Assembly: GCF_016595505.1 (NCBI RefSeq)
Contig: NZ_JAENIL010000032.1
Location: 1 to 64,000 of the forward strand
Reading direction: 5' to 3'
DNA length: 64,000 nt
Source: Pelagicoccus mobilis
Lineage (GTDB): Bacteria > Verrucomicrobiota > Verrucomicrobiia > Opitutales > Opitutaceae
The position numbers and the translations under genes were made by a program. This document shows positions 1-9,547 of the stretch, one piece after another; positions within the stretch are counted from its first letter, which is position 1, and every line of letters starts with the position of its first letter. The notes beneath the pieces are model-generated. The model saw only the letters and a program-made list of their open reading frames with translations, had not been told where the DNA came from and made no database searches.

Positions 1-55
1 GGGCCAGTCCGCCCTACCATTTTTATCCGCTTGATATTTGGAAGCTGTAATGCAT

Positions 56-67
56 ATTGTATGCAAT
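56..67. promoter_or_regulatory. Operator-like palindrome, copy 1
   Basis: The 12-mer ATTGTATGCAAT matches the pattern ATTG-yryr-CAAT found at four other gene starts in the first 12.3 kb. It overlaps the most likely ATG (66) of the enoyl-CoA hydratase gene, so a bound protein would block transcription or translation initiation directly, or the transcript is leaderless. The size and symmetry suit a dimeric GntR- or LacI-type repressor; that is inference. Confidence 0.5.
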
Positions 68-857
68 GTCATTAAATTCCGCAGAGTGGGTCCGTTTTGA
101 ACTCGAGGGAACGATTGGGGCGATCCGATTTAATCGTCCCAAGGCGAATGCCTACGATATCGATTTCATGCGGGCCTTTAACGCTGCGCTCGACGAGGCG
201 AACGCGTGCGAGGGGGCTCGCGTTGTTGTTCTGAAGAGCGACTTGGAAAAGTTCTTTTGTGCGGGTTCGGACATTCGGACGTTTTCGGAGAATGACGTTG
301 AGACCAATAAAGCGATGGTTGATCTCGCTCGGGCTGCCTTGGCTAAGATCGAGACGAGTTCAAAATTCTACATCGCGGTTCTAAGCGGACACGCGCTCGG
401 CGGTGGACTAGAAATCGCTATGGCCTGCGATCTGCGTATCGCGAGCGAAGGGAAGTACCTGCTTGGCTTGCCGGAAGTGAAGCTTGGCTTGTTGCCAGGT
501 AATGGTGGAACCCAGCGTTTGCTTCGGCTTGTTGGGGTGAGCAAAGCGATGGAGCTGATGGCACTGGGGGATAACATATCACCTCAAGAAGCGCACCGAA
601 TCGGCCTGGTGAATCGCCTGTATCCAGCAGATGGATTCGATGCTGCAGTTGCCGAGGATGCTCAGAATATTGCCGATGGTCCTCCGCTCACTCTAGCCGC
701 TTTAAAGAAGTCCTTGCAGCAAGGCTGTGAAATGGGGCTAGCGGACGGTCTTCAACTGGAGGCCAACCTTGTCGACGATCTCTATAATACTCACGACGCA
801 CAGGAAGGCTTCAAGGCCTTCTGTGAAAAACGCCCACCGGTTTACATCGGGAAATGA
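66..857 (+). CDS. Enoyl-CoA hydratase/isomerase family protein
   Basis: The 263-residue crotonase-fold protein has the family's normal length. It shows the oxyanion-hole stretch GHALGGGLEIA, with the first active-site Glu, and LPEVKLGLLPGNGGTQ, with the second. Both acid/base glutamates are therefore present, consistent with hydration of a 2-enoyl-CoA in beta-oxidation or a related acyl-CoA route; the exact substrate is not visible. An in-frame TTG at 57 would add three residues, but ATG at 66 is preferred. No good Shine-Dalgarno sequence precedes it, and the operator-like palindrome overlaps the start. A REP-like hairpin follows the stop, and the next gene on this strand is an aldehyde dehydrogenase 148 bp on. 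Confidence 0.85.
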   Translation: MSLNSAEWVRFELEGTIGAIRFNRPKANAYDIDFMRAFNAALDEANACEGARVVVLKSDLEKFFCAGSDIRTFSENDVETNKAMVDLARAALAKIETSSKFYIAVLSGHALGGGLEIAMACDLRIASEGKYLLGLPEVKLGLLPGNGGTQRLLRLVGVSKAMELMALGDNISPQEAHRIGLVNRLYPADGFDAAVAEDAQNIADGPPLTLAALKKSLQQGCEMGLADGLQLEANLVDDLYNTHDAQEGFKAFCEKRPPVYIGK

Positions 858-876
858 ACTCAAATTTTCAAAATGT

Positions 877-945
877 AGGAGCGTGCTTGTCACGTGACTT
901 GATCGATTTTCCCCCTGACCGAATCGCGTGACAAGCACGCCCCCA
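877..945. repeat. REP-like inverted repeat
   Basis: Perfect 14-bp arms GCGTGCTTGTCACG (881-894) and CGTGACAAGCACGC (927-940) are separated by 32 nt and flanked by TGTAGGA on one side and CCCCCACGT on the other. The opening TGTAGGAGCGTGCTTG resembles the consensus of Pseudomonas REP elements. It lies between two co-oriented genes and may stabilise or end the upstream transcript. Confidence 0.7.
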
Positions 946-1005
946 CGTATCCATTTTTTGCTAATACTCTCAAAATAGAAACCTATACCCATACAAGAAT
1001 CAGCT

Positions 1006-2463
1006 ATGTCTACTACCTCAACTGAAGTTACTTACTATCAATGCTACATCGACGGCGAGTGGGTCGATAGCGCGAGCGGCGACCGTATAGACGTTGTCAA
1101 TCCAGCTAACGATGAGATTTGGGCGCAGGTTCCATCCTGTACTGTTGCCCAGGCGGAAGCAGCTCTAGAAAGCTGCGAGAAAGCTCAACCAGCATGGCAA
1201 GCTTTGCCAGCGATGGAACGCGGCAACTACTTGATGGCAATCTGTGAAAAGCTCAGAGAGCGCAAGGAGCACTTCGCCAAACTGCTTGTTATGGAGCAGG
1301 GCAAGACTTTGGTTGAGGCCCGTGGTGAAGTTGATGGGACGATCACTTACATGGAGTATGCGGCGCAGGCAGCTCGTCGTCTCCAAGGACAGATTTTTCC
1401 TGCGGACGCACCCAGCGAGCAGCTATGGATCAATAAGGTTCCGTATGGTGTGACTGTTGGACTCTGCGCGTTCAATTACCCGCTGGCACTGATCGGTCGT
1501 AAGCTCGGCCCAGCGCTCGTGACGGGTAACACAATGGTGCTCAAGCCTCACGAAATCACTCCGGTTACTGCCTCTGAGTTTTGTAAGATCATCGAAGAGG
1601 TTAATTTGCCAAAGGGTGTAGTGAATATGGTGATCGGTACCGGCGCTGAGATTGGATCTGCGCTAGTCGAAGATTTCCGCACCAAGCTCGTGACCATGAC
1701 CGGGAGTATTCGAGCCGGTCAGGCGATTGCTGCTTCTGCGGCGAAGAACATTTCCAAGCTCGTTCTAGAGCTCGGCGGTAAAGCTCCGTTCATCGTTCTC
1801 GAGGATGCGGACATAGACGAAGCGGTAGAGGCGGCAGCGATCGCTCGTTACGCGAACTGCGGTCAGGTTTGTATCTGTAACGAAATGGTACTCGTTCACG
1901 AAAAGATTGCCGAGGAGTTCACCGCGAAGCTCATCGAACGCTGTAAGCAGGTGAAGTGTGGTGACCCAATGAAGAGCGAAGGTATGGGCCCGAGCACCAG
2001 CAAGCCGGCTGTAGATCGCATTGATGGTATCGTGAAGCAGACGATTGCGGAAGGCGCGACCTTGGAGTTCGGCGGTAAGCGTCCAGAAGGTCCTGAGTTT
2101 GAGAAAGGCAATTGGTACGAGCCGACCGTTTTGACCGGTGTGACCAAGGATATGTCCGTCTTCAAGGAAGAGATCTTTGGACCTGTTCTCCCAATCGTAA
2201 CGATTTCTGGATACGATGAAGCACTCGAGCTTTGCAACGACCGCGAAGAAGGGCTCTCCGCTTACCTTTGGACTAAGGATTACAGTACAATCCTAGATGC
2301 AGTTGAGCGTATGCAGGTCGGTACAGTGTTTGTGAATAAGGGCATCTGTGGTTACATCCAAGGTTACCATAACGGTCACAAGCGAAGTGGTATCGGCGGT
2401 GAAGACGGTACTTACGGGATCGAAGAGTACCTGCAAAAGCGAGTAGTCTATATCAAGTACTAG
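1006..2463 (+). CDS. NAD(P)-dependent aldehyde dehydrogenase, AldA-like
   Basis: The 485-residue ALDH-superfamily enzyme oxidises an aldehyde to the acid. Catalytic Cys289 lies in GQVC, general-base Glu255 in LELGGK, and the oxyanion Asn in FNYP. From N-terminus to the closing [15 protein letters not shown] it follows E. coli AldA (lactaldehyde/glycolaldehyde dehydrogenase). Given the GH117 enzyme nearby, an attractive inferred role is oxidation of 3,6-anhydro-L-galactose to its aldonate, the first step after agarobiose hydrolysis. Lactaldehyde oxidation in deoxysugar breakdown is the main alternative. It starts at ATG 1006 without an obvious Shine-Dalgarno and has no copy of the operator motif, so it may be read from the upstream gene. 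Confidence 0.85.
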   Translation: MSTTSTEVTYYQCYIDGEWVDSASGDRIDVVNPANDEIWAQVPSCTVAQAEAALESCEKAQPAWQALPAMERGNYLMAICEKLRERKEHFAKLLVMEQGKTLVEARGEVDGTITYMEYAAQAARRLQGQIFPADAPSEQLWINKVPYGVTVGLCAFNYPLALIGRKLGPALVTGNTMVLKPHEITPVTASEFCKIIEEVNLPKGVVNMVIGTGAEIGSALVEDFRTKLVTMTGSIRAGQAIAASAAKNISKLVLELGGKAPFIVLEDADIDEAVEAAAIARYANCGQVCICNEMVLVHEKIAEEFTAKLIERCKQVKCGDPMKSEGMGPSTSKPAVDRIDGIVKQTIAEGATLEFGGKRPEGPEFEKGNWYEPTVLTGVTKDMSVFKEEIFGPVLPIVTISGYDEALELCNDREEGLSAYLWTKDYSTILDAVERMQVGTVFVNKGICGYIQGYHNGHKRSGIGGEDGTYGIEEYLQKRVVYIKY

Positions 2464-2478
2464 GCAGTTGGATTTTTT

Positions 2479-2556
2479 GCCCACGAAGGGCACTAAGGGG
2501 CACGAAGGATACTTTGGGTATCTGGAATCGTGTCGCTTAGTGGTTTTTGTGGGCCA
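2479..2556. repeat. Dispersed inverted repeat (CCCACGAAGGGCAC type), copy 1
   Basis: The left arm, from 2479, contains CCCACGAAGGGCACTAAGGG and then GCACGAAGGA. A decayed right arm ends in TTTTTGTGGGCC near 2556. The same left arm recurs at 6745 after the first GH2 gene, so this is a dispersed family placed just after genes. Confidence 0.55.
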
Positions 2557-2607
2557 TTTTGTGTATGCATCCTAGGTAGCGGCCAGCGTCCTGTTTCTTT
2601 TGTGTTT

Positions 2608-2668
2608 CTGTAGGGCGGCGCGTCGAGCCGCCGGAGTCGTTGTGGCGGCTCAGCACGCCGCCCTACAG
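2608..2668. repeat. REP-like GC-rich inverted repeat
   Basis: Outer arms CTGTAGGGCGGCG (2608-2620) and CGCCGCCCTACAG (2656-2668) are perfect 13-bp complements. Inner arms GAGCCGCC (2625-2632) and GGCGGCTC (2644-2651) are also complementary. It sits immediately before an acetyltransferase remnant. Similar CTGTAGGG sequence occurs at 4125-4101 on the other strand, and the window's first bases (GGGCCAGTCCGCCCTACC) look like the edge of another copy. Confidence 0.7.
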
Positions 2669-2701
2669 ATGGCTCTTTCGATTGTTACTATCCTGTTCAG
2701 C

Positions 2702-2824
2702 TTCACACTCGCTTCTGATCCTGATGCAGCTGGATTTTACGAACACATGGGAGCTGTTCGGGTTGGAGAGGTTTGGAACGAGTTTCAGAAAGTGAACCTG
2801 CCGGTGATGCGGGTTGATACGTGA
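2702..2824 (+). pseudogene. GNAT acetyltransferase C-terminal remnant
   Basis: About 40 in-frame codons up to the TGA at 2822-2824 read as the end of a GNAT-family N-acetyltransferase: SDPDAAGFYEHMGAVRVGEV, then LPVMRVDT. This matches the usual closing pattern of a D-P-N/D-A-x-x-FYE-x-MGA motif followed by L-P-x-M. Nothing upstream encodes the acetyl-CoA-binding core. The frame runs instead through the REP-like palindrome at 2608-2668. It therefore looks like a gene stump left after deletion or repeat insertion, not a functional gene. Confidence 0.6.
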
Positions 2825-2836
2825 TCGGAGATGATG

Positions 2837-2899
2837 AGCCCACGAATTGCTCGAATCTTCTCGAATTGGATTTGTGAAAATTTGTGTGATTCGTGGGCT
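2837..2899. repeat. Inverted repeat at the 3' end of the enolase-superfamily gene
   Basis: Arms AGCCCACGAAT (2837-2847) and ATTCGTGGGCT (2889-2899) are perfectly complementary. The interior is AT-richer, with repeated TCGAAT words. It lies 9 bp beyond the stop of the leftward gene at 2908 and could serve as its terminator. The region 2464-2907 is thus filled by three repeat types and one gene remnant. Confidence 0.55.
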
Positions 2900-2907
2900 T
2901 TTGATTC

Positions 2908-4071
2908 TTACCAATTGGTAAACGAGCCGTCTTTGCGGCGGAAGTGGGGGACTTCTAGGAGGGAGAATTCTGCTTTCTCTACTTCGGCTTCGTCGACTTC
3001 GACACCGAGTCCTGGCGTTTCGGATACGGGGTAGCGTGCTCCTTCGAGCTCAGGTTGGACTGGGTAAAAACGTTCGTCGCAAAGGCCGGGATTATCGACC
3101 GGTGTGTGAATCTCTTCGAGGTAGGCGAAATTCGGGGAGGCTGCGGCGAGGTGAATTGAAGCGGCCGTGCAGATGGGGCCGAGCGGGTTGTGCGGCATGA
3201 GATCGATGTAGTGGGTCTCGGCCATGGCGGCGACCTTCATGCTTTCGGTAAGTCCGCCTAGATTGCAGACGTCGATGCGGGCGAATTGGGTGAGGCCTTC
3301 TTCGATGAATGGACGGAATTGCCATTTGCTGGCGAACTCTTCGCCGATCGCGAAAGGGACCGTGGTCATACTGCGAAGCGTTTTGTAGGCTTCTGGGTTC
3401 TCGTCACGGATCGGCTCTTCGAGGAAATCCAGGGTGCCCTCTGGCATACGTTGCAAGAAAGAAACGGTTTCGGGGATGCTCAGACGGTGGTGATAGTCGA
3501 AGCCGACGACGGGGCGGGATCCGATGGCTTCGCGAAGTGTGGTGAAGCAATTGGCGATGTGATCGACAGACTCGCGTGGTTCGAAGGTGAGCGCGTCGTC
3601 ACCCGTTGCCTGGTCGTCGAAATGAGTGAGTCGAAGGGCGTTCCAACCTGCGTCGAGGGTTGTCTTGCAGCGTTCGATTGCTTGCTCGGCGTCACGGAAT
3701 TTGATGGAGGCGAAGCAATCAACGAAGTCGCGTTGGCGTCCGCCGAGCAGTTCGTAGACGGGGATGTTGAGCGACTTGGCTTTGATGTCGTGTAGGGCGA
3801 TGTCGATGGCGGAGATCGCCGCGGTGAGCACGCGTCCGCCTTCGAAGTATTGGCCACGGTAGAGCTCCTGCCAGATGGCTCCGATGCGACGTGGGTCTTG
3901 GCCTATGAGGAAATTCTCGAAATGCCTGATGGCGCCGATGACGGCATGTTCGCGAGAGGTGAGGCCTGAGGCGCCCCAGCCGTAAGTGCCCTTGCTGGTC
4001 TCCACTTTGACGAGGAGCTGGGCGCTGTTGCCGATGCGGGTGGGGTAGGTCTTTATCTTGGTGATTTGCAT
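2908..4071 (-). CDS. Enolase-superfamily sugar-acid dehydratase (DgoD-like)
   Basis: The 387-residue mandelate-racemase/enolase-superfamily enzyme has a lid domain (about 1-115) and a TIM barrel with three carboxylate metal ligands: Asp192 (FDYHH), Glu218 (FLEEP) and Glu244 (GEE). His194, two residues after the Asp, and His294 in PHNPLGP match the signature of galactonate dehydratase (DgoD). The reaction would be Mg-dependent dehydration of an aldonate to a 2-keto-3-deoxy acid. In this cluster it could act on galactonate, or be the cycloisomerase of 3,6-anhydro-L-galactonate, which is also in this superfamily. The signature favours a DgoD-type reaction. It is divergent from the GH2 gene and shares the intergenic operator at 4189. 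Confidence 0.8.
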   Translation of the reverse strand: MQITKIKTYPTRIGNSAQLLVKVETSKGTYGWGASGLTSREHAVIGAIRHFENFLIGQDPRRIGAIWQELYRGQYFEGGRVLTAAISAIDIALHDIKAKSLNIPVYELLGGRQRDFVDCFASIKFRDAEQAIERCKTTLDAGWNALRLTHFDDQATGDDALTFEPRESVDHIANCFTTLREAIGSRPVVGFDYHHRLSIPETVSFLQRMPEGTLDFLEEPIRDENPEAYKTLRSMTTVPFAIGEEFASKWQFRPFIEEGLTQFARIDVCNLGGLTESMKVAAMAETHYIDLMPHNPLGPICTAASIHLAAASPNFAYLEEIHTPVDNPGLCDERFYPVQPELEGARYPVSETPGLGVEVDEAEVEKAEFSLLEVPHFRRKDGSFTNW

Positions 4072-4100
4072 GGGGTAGGAGTGGATGTGAGGCGGGACGG

Positions 4101-4125
4101 TGCGTCGCGAGCGACGACCCTACAG
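4101..4125 (-). repeat. Half REP-like hairpin
   Basis: The core CGTCGC-GA-GCGACG (4103-4116) is followed by ACCCTACAG. Read on the minus strand it begins CTGTAGGGTCGTCGCTCGCG, the same opening as the repeat at 2608. It lies in the divergent promoter region between the enolase-superfamily gene and the GH2 gene. Confidence 0.5.
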
Positions 4126-4188
4126 TTTGGCGTTTGCGAGCATTGGTACAAAATTTTGCGGTAAGGTATCAATGTTACGAACCTGCAT

Positions 4189-4200
4189 ATTGTGTACAAT
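4189..4200. promoter_or_regulatory. Operator-like palindrome, copy 2 (divergent promoter)
   Basis: ATTGTGTACAAT is identical to the copy at 11093. It lies in the 198-bp divergent intergenic region, 70 bp before the GH2 ATG and 118 bp before the enolase-superfamily ATG. One site could control both directions. Confidence 0.65.
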
Positions 4201-4269
4201 TCGTTTCTTGAGTTTCTGTCGAGTCTGTGTTCCTTAAACCGTCTCCTTACCCCTAGGAGGCTCCCAATT

Positions 4270-6735
4270 ATGAAGCGAGAAAAAGACTTCAATTTCGGTT
4301 GGCGCTTTGCGCTTGAAGACGAAACGAGATTTAGTGGACAGGGCTTTGACGACAGCAAGTGGCGTGAGCTCCGTCTGCCGCACGACTGGAGTGTCGGATT
4401 CAGTTTCGACAAGGAAAAAGGCGAGGGCGCGACTGGTTACCTTGTTGGTGGAATCGGTTGGTACCGTAAGCATTTCCCGACTCCGGAAGGAGGCGATGAT
4501 GTGTCGACCTTCGTGGTGTTCGACGGCGTATACAACAACTCCGAGTTTTGGGTGAATGGCCACAAGCTAGGTTTCCATCCTTACGGTTACTCTCCGATCA
4601 AGTACGACCTGACGCCCTACCTGACGAAGGACGGAAGCGACAACGTGATTGCCGTGCGGGTAGACCATTCACGCTATTGCGATAGTCGATGGTATACGGG
4701 ATCTGGCATCTACCGTAATGTTAAGCTGGTTACCGTGAGCAAGGTGCACGTGCCAATTTGGGGTACCTTCGTGACGACACCAGAAGTCTCGGCCGAAAAG
4801 GCTGAGGTGAGTTTGGAGTACAAACTGAGGAATGATTCTGGCCAAGCAGTAGAGGCGAAGGTGACGACTCGTTTCTATTGTCCAGGTCGCTACGAGGTAG
4901 CTTCGGTAACGGATATGGTTTCGCTTTCTGCCGGAAGTGAGGCGACTCGGAACCAGAAGACCTCAATTGCCAATCCTCACCGTTGGGATCTCGAGACTCC
5001 GGAACTCTACAAGGCGGTGACAACTGTGATCGTGGATGATGAAATTCTGGATACCTACGATACTGTTTTTGGAATTCGCAGCATCCGCTTCGATCCAAAC
5101 GAAGGCTTTTTCCTCAATGGGAGAAATGAACTGATCAAGGGAGTGTGCTTGCACCATGATGCAGGGCTTGTCGGGGCGGCCGTGCCGAAGGAGGTTTGGC
5201 GTCGACGATTCCAGGCTCTGAAGGATGGCGGATGTAACGCTATCCGTATTGCTCACAACCCTGGCTCTACGGAGTTTATCGATCTCTGTGATGAGATGGG
5301 CTTGTTGGTGCAGAATGAGTTCTTCGACGAGTGGGACAATCCCAAGGACAAGCGCCTGAACAAGGAGGAGCAGGAGCCGGACTACTTGTCGGAAGGGTAT
5401 ACTCGCTATTTCCAAGAATGGGCAGAGGCGGACCTTAAGGCAGTCATGCTGCGTGATCGCAACCACCCGTCGATTATTCAGTGGTCTATCGGTAACGAGA
5501 TCGAATGGACCTACCCGCGTGACGTGGCGGCGACTGGATTTTTCAACATGTCATGGGAGGGCAACTACTTTTGGGAGCACCCGCCTCGGAATTTCGAGGA
5601 AATCAAAGAGGCGTACGACAATAGCCCGGCCGACAATTATACATTAGCTGACACTGCAAAGAAGTTGGCTGCGTGGACGCGTGAGCTGGATACGAGTCGC
5701 CCGGTGATCGCGAACTGTATTCTACCGTCGGTGAGCCATGTTACAGGCTATGGTGAGGCGCTTGATATTGTTGGATACAGCTACCGCCGCGTGATGTACG
5801 ACCTCTGTCACGAGAACTTCCCGGACAAGGTGATCATGGGAACCGAGAATCTCGGACAGTGGCATGAGTGGAAGGCGATTGAAGAACGTCCGCATATTTG
5901 CGGCACCTTCCTCTGGACGGGTATCGACTACATGGGAGAGGTTAACAAGCAGTGGCCCGTGAAGGCGCTCGCTGCAGGTCTGCTCGATGTGGGGGGCTTT
6001 AAGAAACCGTCTTTCCACATGATGAAGACGCTTTGGAATAAGGAGGAACCGCATGTGTACCTCGCGACTCAGACGCTTGAGAAGTCGATCAACAAGATCG
6101 ATGAGGAGTCTGGCGAGATTGTTGCCAAGGATCCGAAGGCTTGGGAGCAGGCTCTCTGGATCTGGCACGACATGAACGAGAGCTGGAATTACGAAGAAGG
6201 TGAAATGATCGCGGCCGAGGTTTACTCGAATTGCGAGGAAGTGGAGCTCTTCTTGAATGGCGAGTCTCTTGGCGTGAAGCGTTTAGAGGATTTCGAAGAT
6301 CGCATCTACAAGTGGGCGGTTCCGTTTGCAGCCGGTAAGCTGGAAGCGGTTGGGCGCGGAGGGGCGGGGGAAAGTTCCTGCTCTCGGATCACTGATGGTG
6401 ACGCTGCGGCGATTGAACTTTCAGTCGATAAGCCGAAACTTGCCGCGGACTCCTACGATGCTGCCCACATCGTAGCGCAGTTGAAAGACGTGGACGGAAA
6501 CGACGTGGTTTGCAGTGAAGCGGAGATCAAGTTCGAGGTCAGTGGCGATTGCGAATGGCTCGGTGTCGATAACGGAGCACGTGACAATGTGCAGGACTTC
6601 CAGGCTAAGAAGATCGTTACCAATAGGGGACGTTGTTTGGCGATCGTGAGAGCGGGCAGCGAAGCTTCGAATGTGACAGTGACGGCTAAGGCGGAAGGTT
6701 TGCCGGATGCGGTGGCTACGATTGAGATCGGGTAG
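4270..6735 (+). CDS. GH2 beta-galactosidase-like glycoside hydrolase
   Basis: The 821-residue GH2 enzyme has a sugar-binding domain with RLPHDWSV near residue 40, an immunoglobulin-like domain, a TIM barrel (about 280-590), and C-terminal beta domains of the kind found in Bacteroidetes-type GH2 beta-galactosidases. Acid/base Glu410 is in SIGNEIEW and nucleophile Glu526 in GTENLGQW; the family's catalytic pair is complete. No signal peptide is visible, so it should act in the cytoplasm on imported oligosaccharides. Beside GH117, removal of non-reducing-end galactose from agar- or porphyran-derived oligosaccharides is a reasonable inference. ATG 4270 is chosen over an upstream in-frame GTG (4192, inside the operator) because of the strong Shine-Dalgarno TAGGAGG at 4254-4260. 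Confidence 0.9.
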   Translation: MKREKDFNFGWRFALEDETRFSGQGFDDSKWRELRLPHDWSVGFSFDKEKGEGATGYLVGGIGWYRKHFPTPEGGDDVSTFVVFDGVYNNSEFWVNGHKLGFHPYGYSPIKYDLTPYLTKDGSDNVIAVRVDHSRYCDSRWYTGSGIYRNVKLVTVSKVHVPIWGTFVTTPEVSAEKAEVSLEYKLRNDSGQAVEAKVTTRFYCPGRYEVASVTDMVSLSAGSEATRNQKTSIANPHRWDLETPELYKAVTTVIVDDEILDTYDTVFGIRSIRFDPNEGFFLNGRNELIKGVCLHHDAGLVGAAVPKEVWRRRFQALKDGGCNAIRIAHNPGSTEFIDLCDEMGLLVQNEFFDEWDNPKDKRLNKEEQEPDYLSEGYTRYFQEWAEADLKAVMLRDRNHPSIIQWSIGNEIEWTYPRDVAATGFFNMSWEGNYFWEHPPRNFEEIKEAYDNSPADNYTLADTAKKLAAWTRELDTSRPVIANCILPSVSHVTGYGEALDIVGYSYRRVMYDLCHENFPDKVIMGTENLGQWHEWKAIEERPHICGTFLWTGIDYMGEVNKQWPVKALAAGLLDVGGFKKPSFHMMKTLWNKEEPHVYLATQTLEKSINKIDEESGEIVAKDPKAWEQALWIWHDMNESWNYEEGEMIAAEVYSNCEEVELFLNGESLGVKRLEDFEDRIYKWAVPFAAGKLEAVGRGGAGESSCSRITDGDAAAIELSVDKPKLAADSYDAAHIVAQLKDVDGNDVVCSEAEIKFEVSGDCEWLGVDNGARDNVQDFQAKKIVTNRGRCLAIVRAGSEASNVTVTAKAEGLPDAVATIEIG

Positions 6736-6744
6736 TTGAATTCT

Positions 6745-6823
6745 TGCCCACGAAGGGCACTGAGGGACACGAAGGACCATTTGGGGTGTTTATCTTCGTG
6801 CTTCTTCGTGTCCTTCGTGGGCC
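6745..6823. repeat. Dispersed inverted repeat (CCCACGAAGGGCAC type), copy 2
   Basis: The left arm contains CCCACGAAGGGCACTGAGGG and then ACACGAAGGA. The right arm, CTTCGTGTCCTTCGTGGGCC, ends at 6823. The arms pair over roughly 30 bp, giving a long hairpin just after the GH2 stop that may end transcription. The rest of the gene-free stretch 6736-7081 is AT-rich (around GAAATATAAAAG near 6890), contains the operator at 6922, and otherwise shows nothing I recognise. Confidence 0.65.
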
Positions 6824-6921
6824 GATCCGTATCACAACCTTTGCGTTGCGGTATCAACCCTTCGGGAAATGGGTTTAAGAAATATAAAAGTGAGTTTTGC
6901 TAGTGAAATTTACTTGATGAG

Positions 6922-6933
6922 ATTGCACACAAT
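6922..6933. promoter_or_regulatory. Operator-like palindrome, copy 3
   Basis: ATTGCACACAAT fits ATTG-yryr-CAAT and lies 149 bp before the ATG of the second GH2 gene, downstream of an AT-rich stretch that could hold the promoter. Confidence 0.55.
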
Positions 6934-7081
6934 CTACAAGTAGATAGATATGCGCTTCGCTTCTCCGTGGAGCTCTGTTCGTTGGACCCCAATATTTTAG
7001 TCAACGTCCGTGTAGGCCCTCTGTCAGCGGATTGCTCCCAACGCGTGAGAAGCTGAGTGAAACAGAAAGAGAAAAAGACTG

Positions 7082-9454
7082 ATGAAGCCTAAAGCACTCG
7101 AAATCGACCTAAGCGGTAATCACTGGAAGATGGAGAAGATTCGCCCTGGAGCCGGGGTGATGGAGGGATGGCACAAACTGCCGTCCGAGTATCAGGGAAC
7201 CTACTTCAACTGGAATCAGGCCTCCGTTCCAGGTGACGTGTACACTGACCTGCAACGCGCAGGGGAGATCGATGACATCCTGATGGGGCGTAACATGGGC
7301 AAAGCCAAATGGGCCCATGAGTACGAGTATTGGTATGTATCCAAATTTAACGCCCCAGAAGAGATGCAGGGCAAGAAGATCGAGCTGCTCTTCGAAGGGG
7401 TCGACTATTCTTGTGAGGTATGGCTGAACGGCCAGTACCTCGGAAAGCACGAGGGCATGTACTCGGACTTCTCCTTCGATATCACGAGCAAGACACGTTT
7501 CGAACAGTGGTTCGAAGGCTGCAACATCGTGATGATCAAGCTCGACCCACCGCCACGCAATTACCGTCGCGTAGCGGGCAAGAAGTTCTGCTTCTCTGGC
7601 GACTACATGCCAGGTCTCGTACCGTTTGGTATCTGGCGTCCGGTGAAGGTGCGTGCCTCTGGCATCGCTCGTATCGAGAATTTCCGTATCGAATCTGATC
7701 TCCTTGAAGGAGATGCTGCGAATGTGCGTGTGGAAGTCGAAGTATCCAATCTTGGGTACAACCCGTTCGAAGTAACACTCGACTCCGTACTCAAGGGCGA
7801 GAACTTTGAGGGTGCTGAGCAAAGCCAATCGAATACCTTCCGTGTCGGACCGGGTAAGAACACTCTGAAATTTGAAATCCCGGTCGAGCAGGCGAAGCTT
7901 TGGTGGCCTTGGGATATGGGTGATCAAAATCTCTATCAGTTGGACGTATCCATGAAGTCTGACGGTGCCGAGCTCGATGCCGCGAGCGAGGTATTCGGTA
8001 TTCGCGAGGTCAAGATGGAGATGAATCCAGGCTTCACTGAAGACGAGGTTGAGAATCCTTGGACCTTCATGATCAACGGCAAACGCCACTTCCTCCGCTC
8101 GAACTGCTGGGGTGGCCCGCCGTCATACTTCTACGGACGCAATTCATTCAAGAAGTACGAAGACCGTCTAAACATGGTTAAGGAGGCGAACGTCAACAAC
8201 CTCCGTATCTTTGGCTGGCACCCTCCAGAAGTTCCTGAATTCTACGAGCTGTGTGACCGTCTCGGCATTACAGTTTGGACAAACTTCGGTTTTGCGACCC
8301 AGGCTTTCGAAGCGACCACCGAGTTCCTCTATGGCGTACTTGACGAGTGTAAGGCGACTGTGGTGCAGCGTCGTAACCATCCGTCCAATATTATCTGGAT
8401 GGGGGGCGAAGAGGTCTTCTTCTCTGATGCTCACGTGGACAGCGACAACAAGCTGATCATGGAAGAGATCGGCAAGGCGGTTGCTGAAGTGACCAACATT
8501 CCTTACTCGCTCGCGTCTCCATTAAGTGGGCACTACGGCCAGAAGCTTGGATTCAAGCCGAAGGAATCCACGCACGCCAACGAGCACTATTATGGCGCCG
8601 GTCACGTTCTCATGGAGGACTATTATGGTACCATGGATTACTGCGTGATCCCTGAGTTAACCGCTGCGTCCGCTCCGTCGGTTGAGAGCCTCAAGAAGTT
8701 TATCCCCGAAAACGAGCTTTGGCCAATGGGGCCAAGTTGGGGCTACCACTGGGCGGATATCACTATCCTCAAGCTTCTCAATGTGGAGGTATTTGGTGAC
8801 ACGCGTGACGGCTCGCTGGAGGAGTTTGTCGACTCTACGCAGTTGGCCCACGGCATCATCGCCCAGTATGCGCTTGAGCACTTCCGGCGTCGCAAGCCGC
8901 GCGTGAGCGCGGTGGCTCTTTGTCACTTCATGACTTATCTTCCAGATATCAAGTGGGGCATTATCGACTACTACGGTGAGAAGAAGGTTGCTTTCGATTA
9001 TGTGAAGCGTGCTTACCAGCCGTTGCTTCCAAGCCTTGAGTACCGCAAGCGTCGCTTCAAAGCAGGTTCTCCGCTCGAAGCCAGCGTTTGGATCGTGAAC
9101 GATCATCAATTCGCTTATGAGAATCTCACGCTCAACTGGGCGGTTGAGAATCCAGCGGGCGAGGTAATCGATTCCGGTAGCCACGCGGTAAGTGCCGAAG
9201 CGGATAGCTCTGCGGAAGTTCTCCCGCTCAACACGACGATCGAGGGTGAGGACTATGAACTCTTCAAGGTACGTCTCGAGCTTGTGAACGCTGAAGGCGA
9301 TGTACTCTCTTCGAACTTCCATACGCTTATGGTCGGAGACCAGGAAGCTGCGATCGACCGCAGCAAGAAGCTCCACGCGGAGATGAATAACGAGAAGGAA
9401 GCCTTTGGTAAAGGCTACTACCGCTATCACGAAGAATTGTGGGATATCGACTAA
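7082..9454 (+). CDS. GH2 family hydrolase, beta-mannosidase-like
   Basis: The 790-residue protein has the beta-mannosidase order: N-terminal jelly roll ([10 protein letters not shown] near 50, [12 protein letters not shown] near 108), immunoglobulin-like domain, TIM barrel from about 320, and C-terminal beta domain. The proposed nucleophile is Glu525 (VIPELTAAS). The acid/base position is Glu444 in MGGEEVFF, where Glu443 replaces the Asn that normally precedes it in clan GH-A. This recalls exo-beta-glucosaminidase-type GH2 enzymes that also depart from the Asn-Glu pair, so the substrate may not be a mannoside. No signal peptide; cytoplasmic. A purine-rich Shine-Dalgarno (GAAAGAGAAAAAG) precedes the ATG, and a hairpin terminator follows. 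Confidence 0.85.
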   Translation: MKPKALEIDLSGNHWKMEKIRPGAGVMEGWHKLPSEYQGTYFNWNQASVPGDVYTDLQRAGEIDDILMGRNMGKAKWAHEYEYWYVSKFNAPEEMQGKKIELLFEGVDYSCEVWLNGQYLGKHEGMYSDFSFDITSKTRFEQWFEGCNIVMIKLDPPPRNYRRVAGKKFCFSGDYMPGLVPFGIWRPVKVRASGIARIENFRIESDLLEGDAANVRVEVEVSNLGYNPFEVTLDSVLKGENFEGAEQSQSNTFRVGPGKNTLKFEIPVEQAKLWWPWDMGDQNLYQLDVSMKSDGAELDAASEVFGIREVKMEMNPGFTEDEVENPWTFMINGKRHFLRSNCWGGPPSYFYGRNSFKKYEDRLNMVKEANVNNLRIFGWHPPEVPEFYELCDRLGITVWTNFGFATQAFEATTEFLYGVLDECKATVVQRRNHPSNIIWMGGEEVFFSDAHVDSDNKLIMEEIGKAVAEVTNIPYSLASPLSGHYGQKLGFKPKESTHANEHYYGAGHVLMEDYYGTMDYCVIPELTAASAPSVESLKKFIPENELWPMGPSWGYHWADITILKLLNVEVFGDTRDGSLEEFVDSTQLAHGIIAQYALEHFRRRKPRVSAVALCHFMTYLPDIKWGIIDYYGEKKVAFDYVKRAYQPLLPSLEYRKRRFKAGSPLEASVWIVNDHQFAYENLTLNWAVENPAGEVIDSGSHAVSAEADSSAEVLPLNTTIEGEDYELFKVRLELVNAEGDVLSSNFHTLMVGDQEAAIDRSKKLHAEMNNEKEAFGKGYYRYHEELWDID

Positions 9455-9477
9455 GGTTTTACTAAACTCGGCTTTCG

Positions 9478-9509
9478 AGGCGCTTTCCAGGTGAGGGGAG
9501 CGCCTTTTT
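9478..9509 (+). terminator. Rho-independent terminator after the second GH2 gene
   Basis: The stem AGGCGCT (9478-9484) / AGCGCCT (9499-9505) is extended by wobble pairs in TTCC/GGGG and followed by TTTTG. Confidence 0.7.
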
Positions 9510-9547
9510 GCTTGGGGATTGGGCGATGAGTTGCAGTTTTAGTCATC

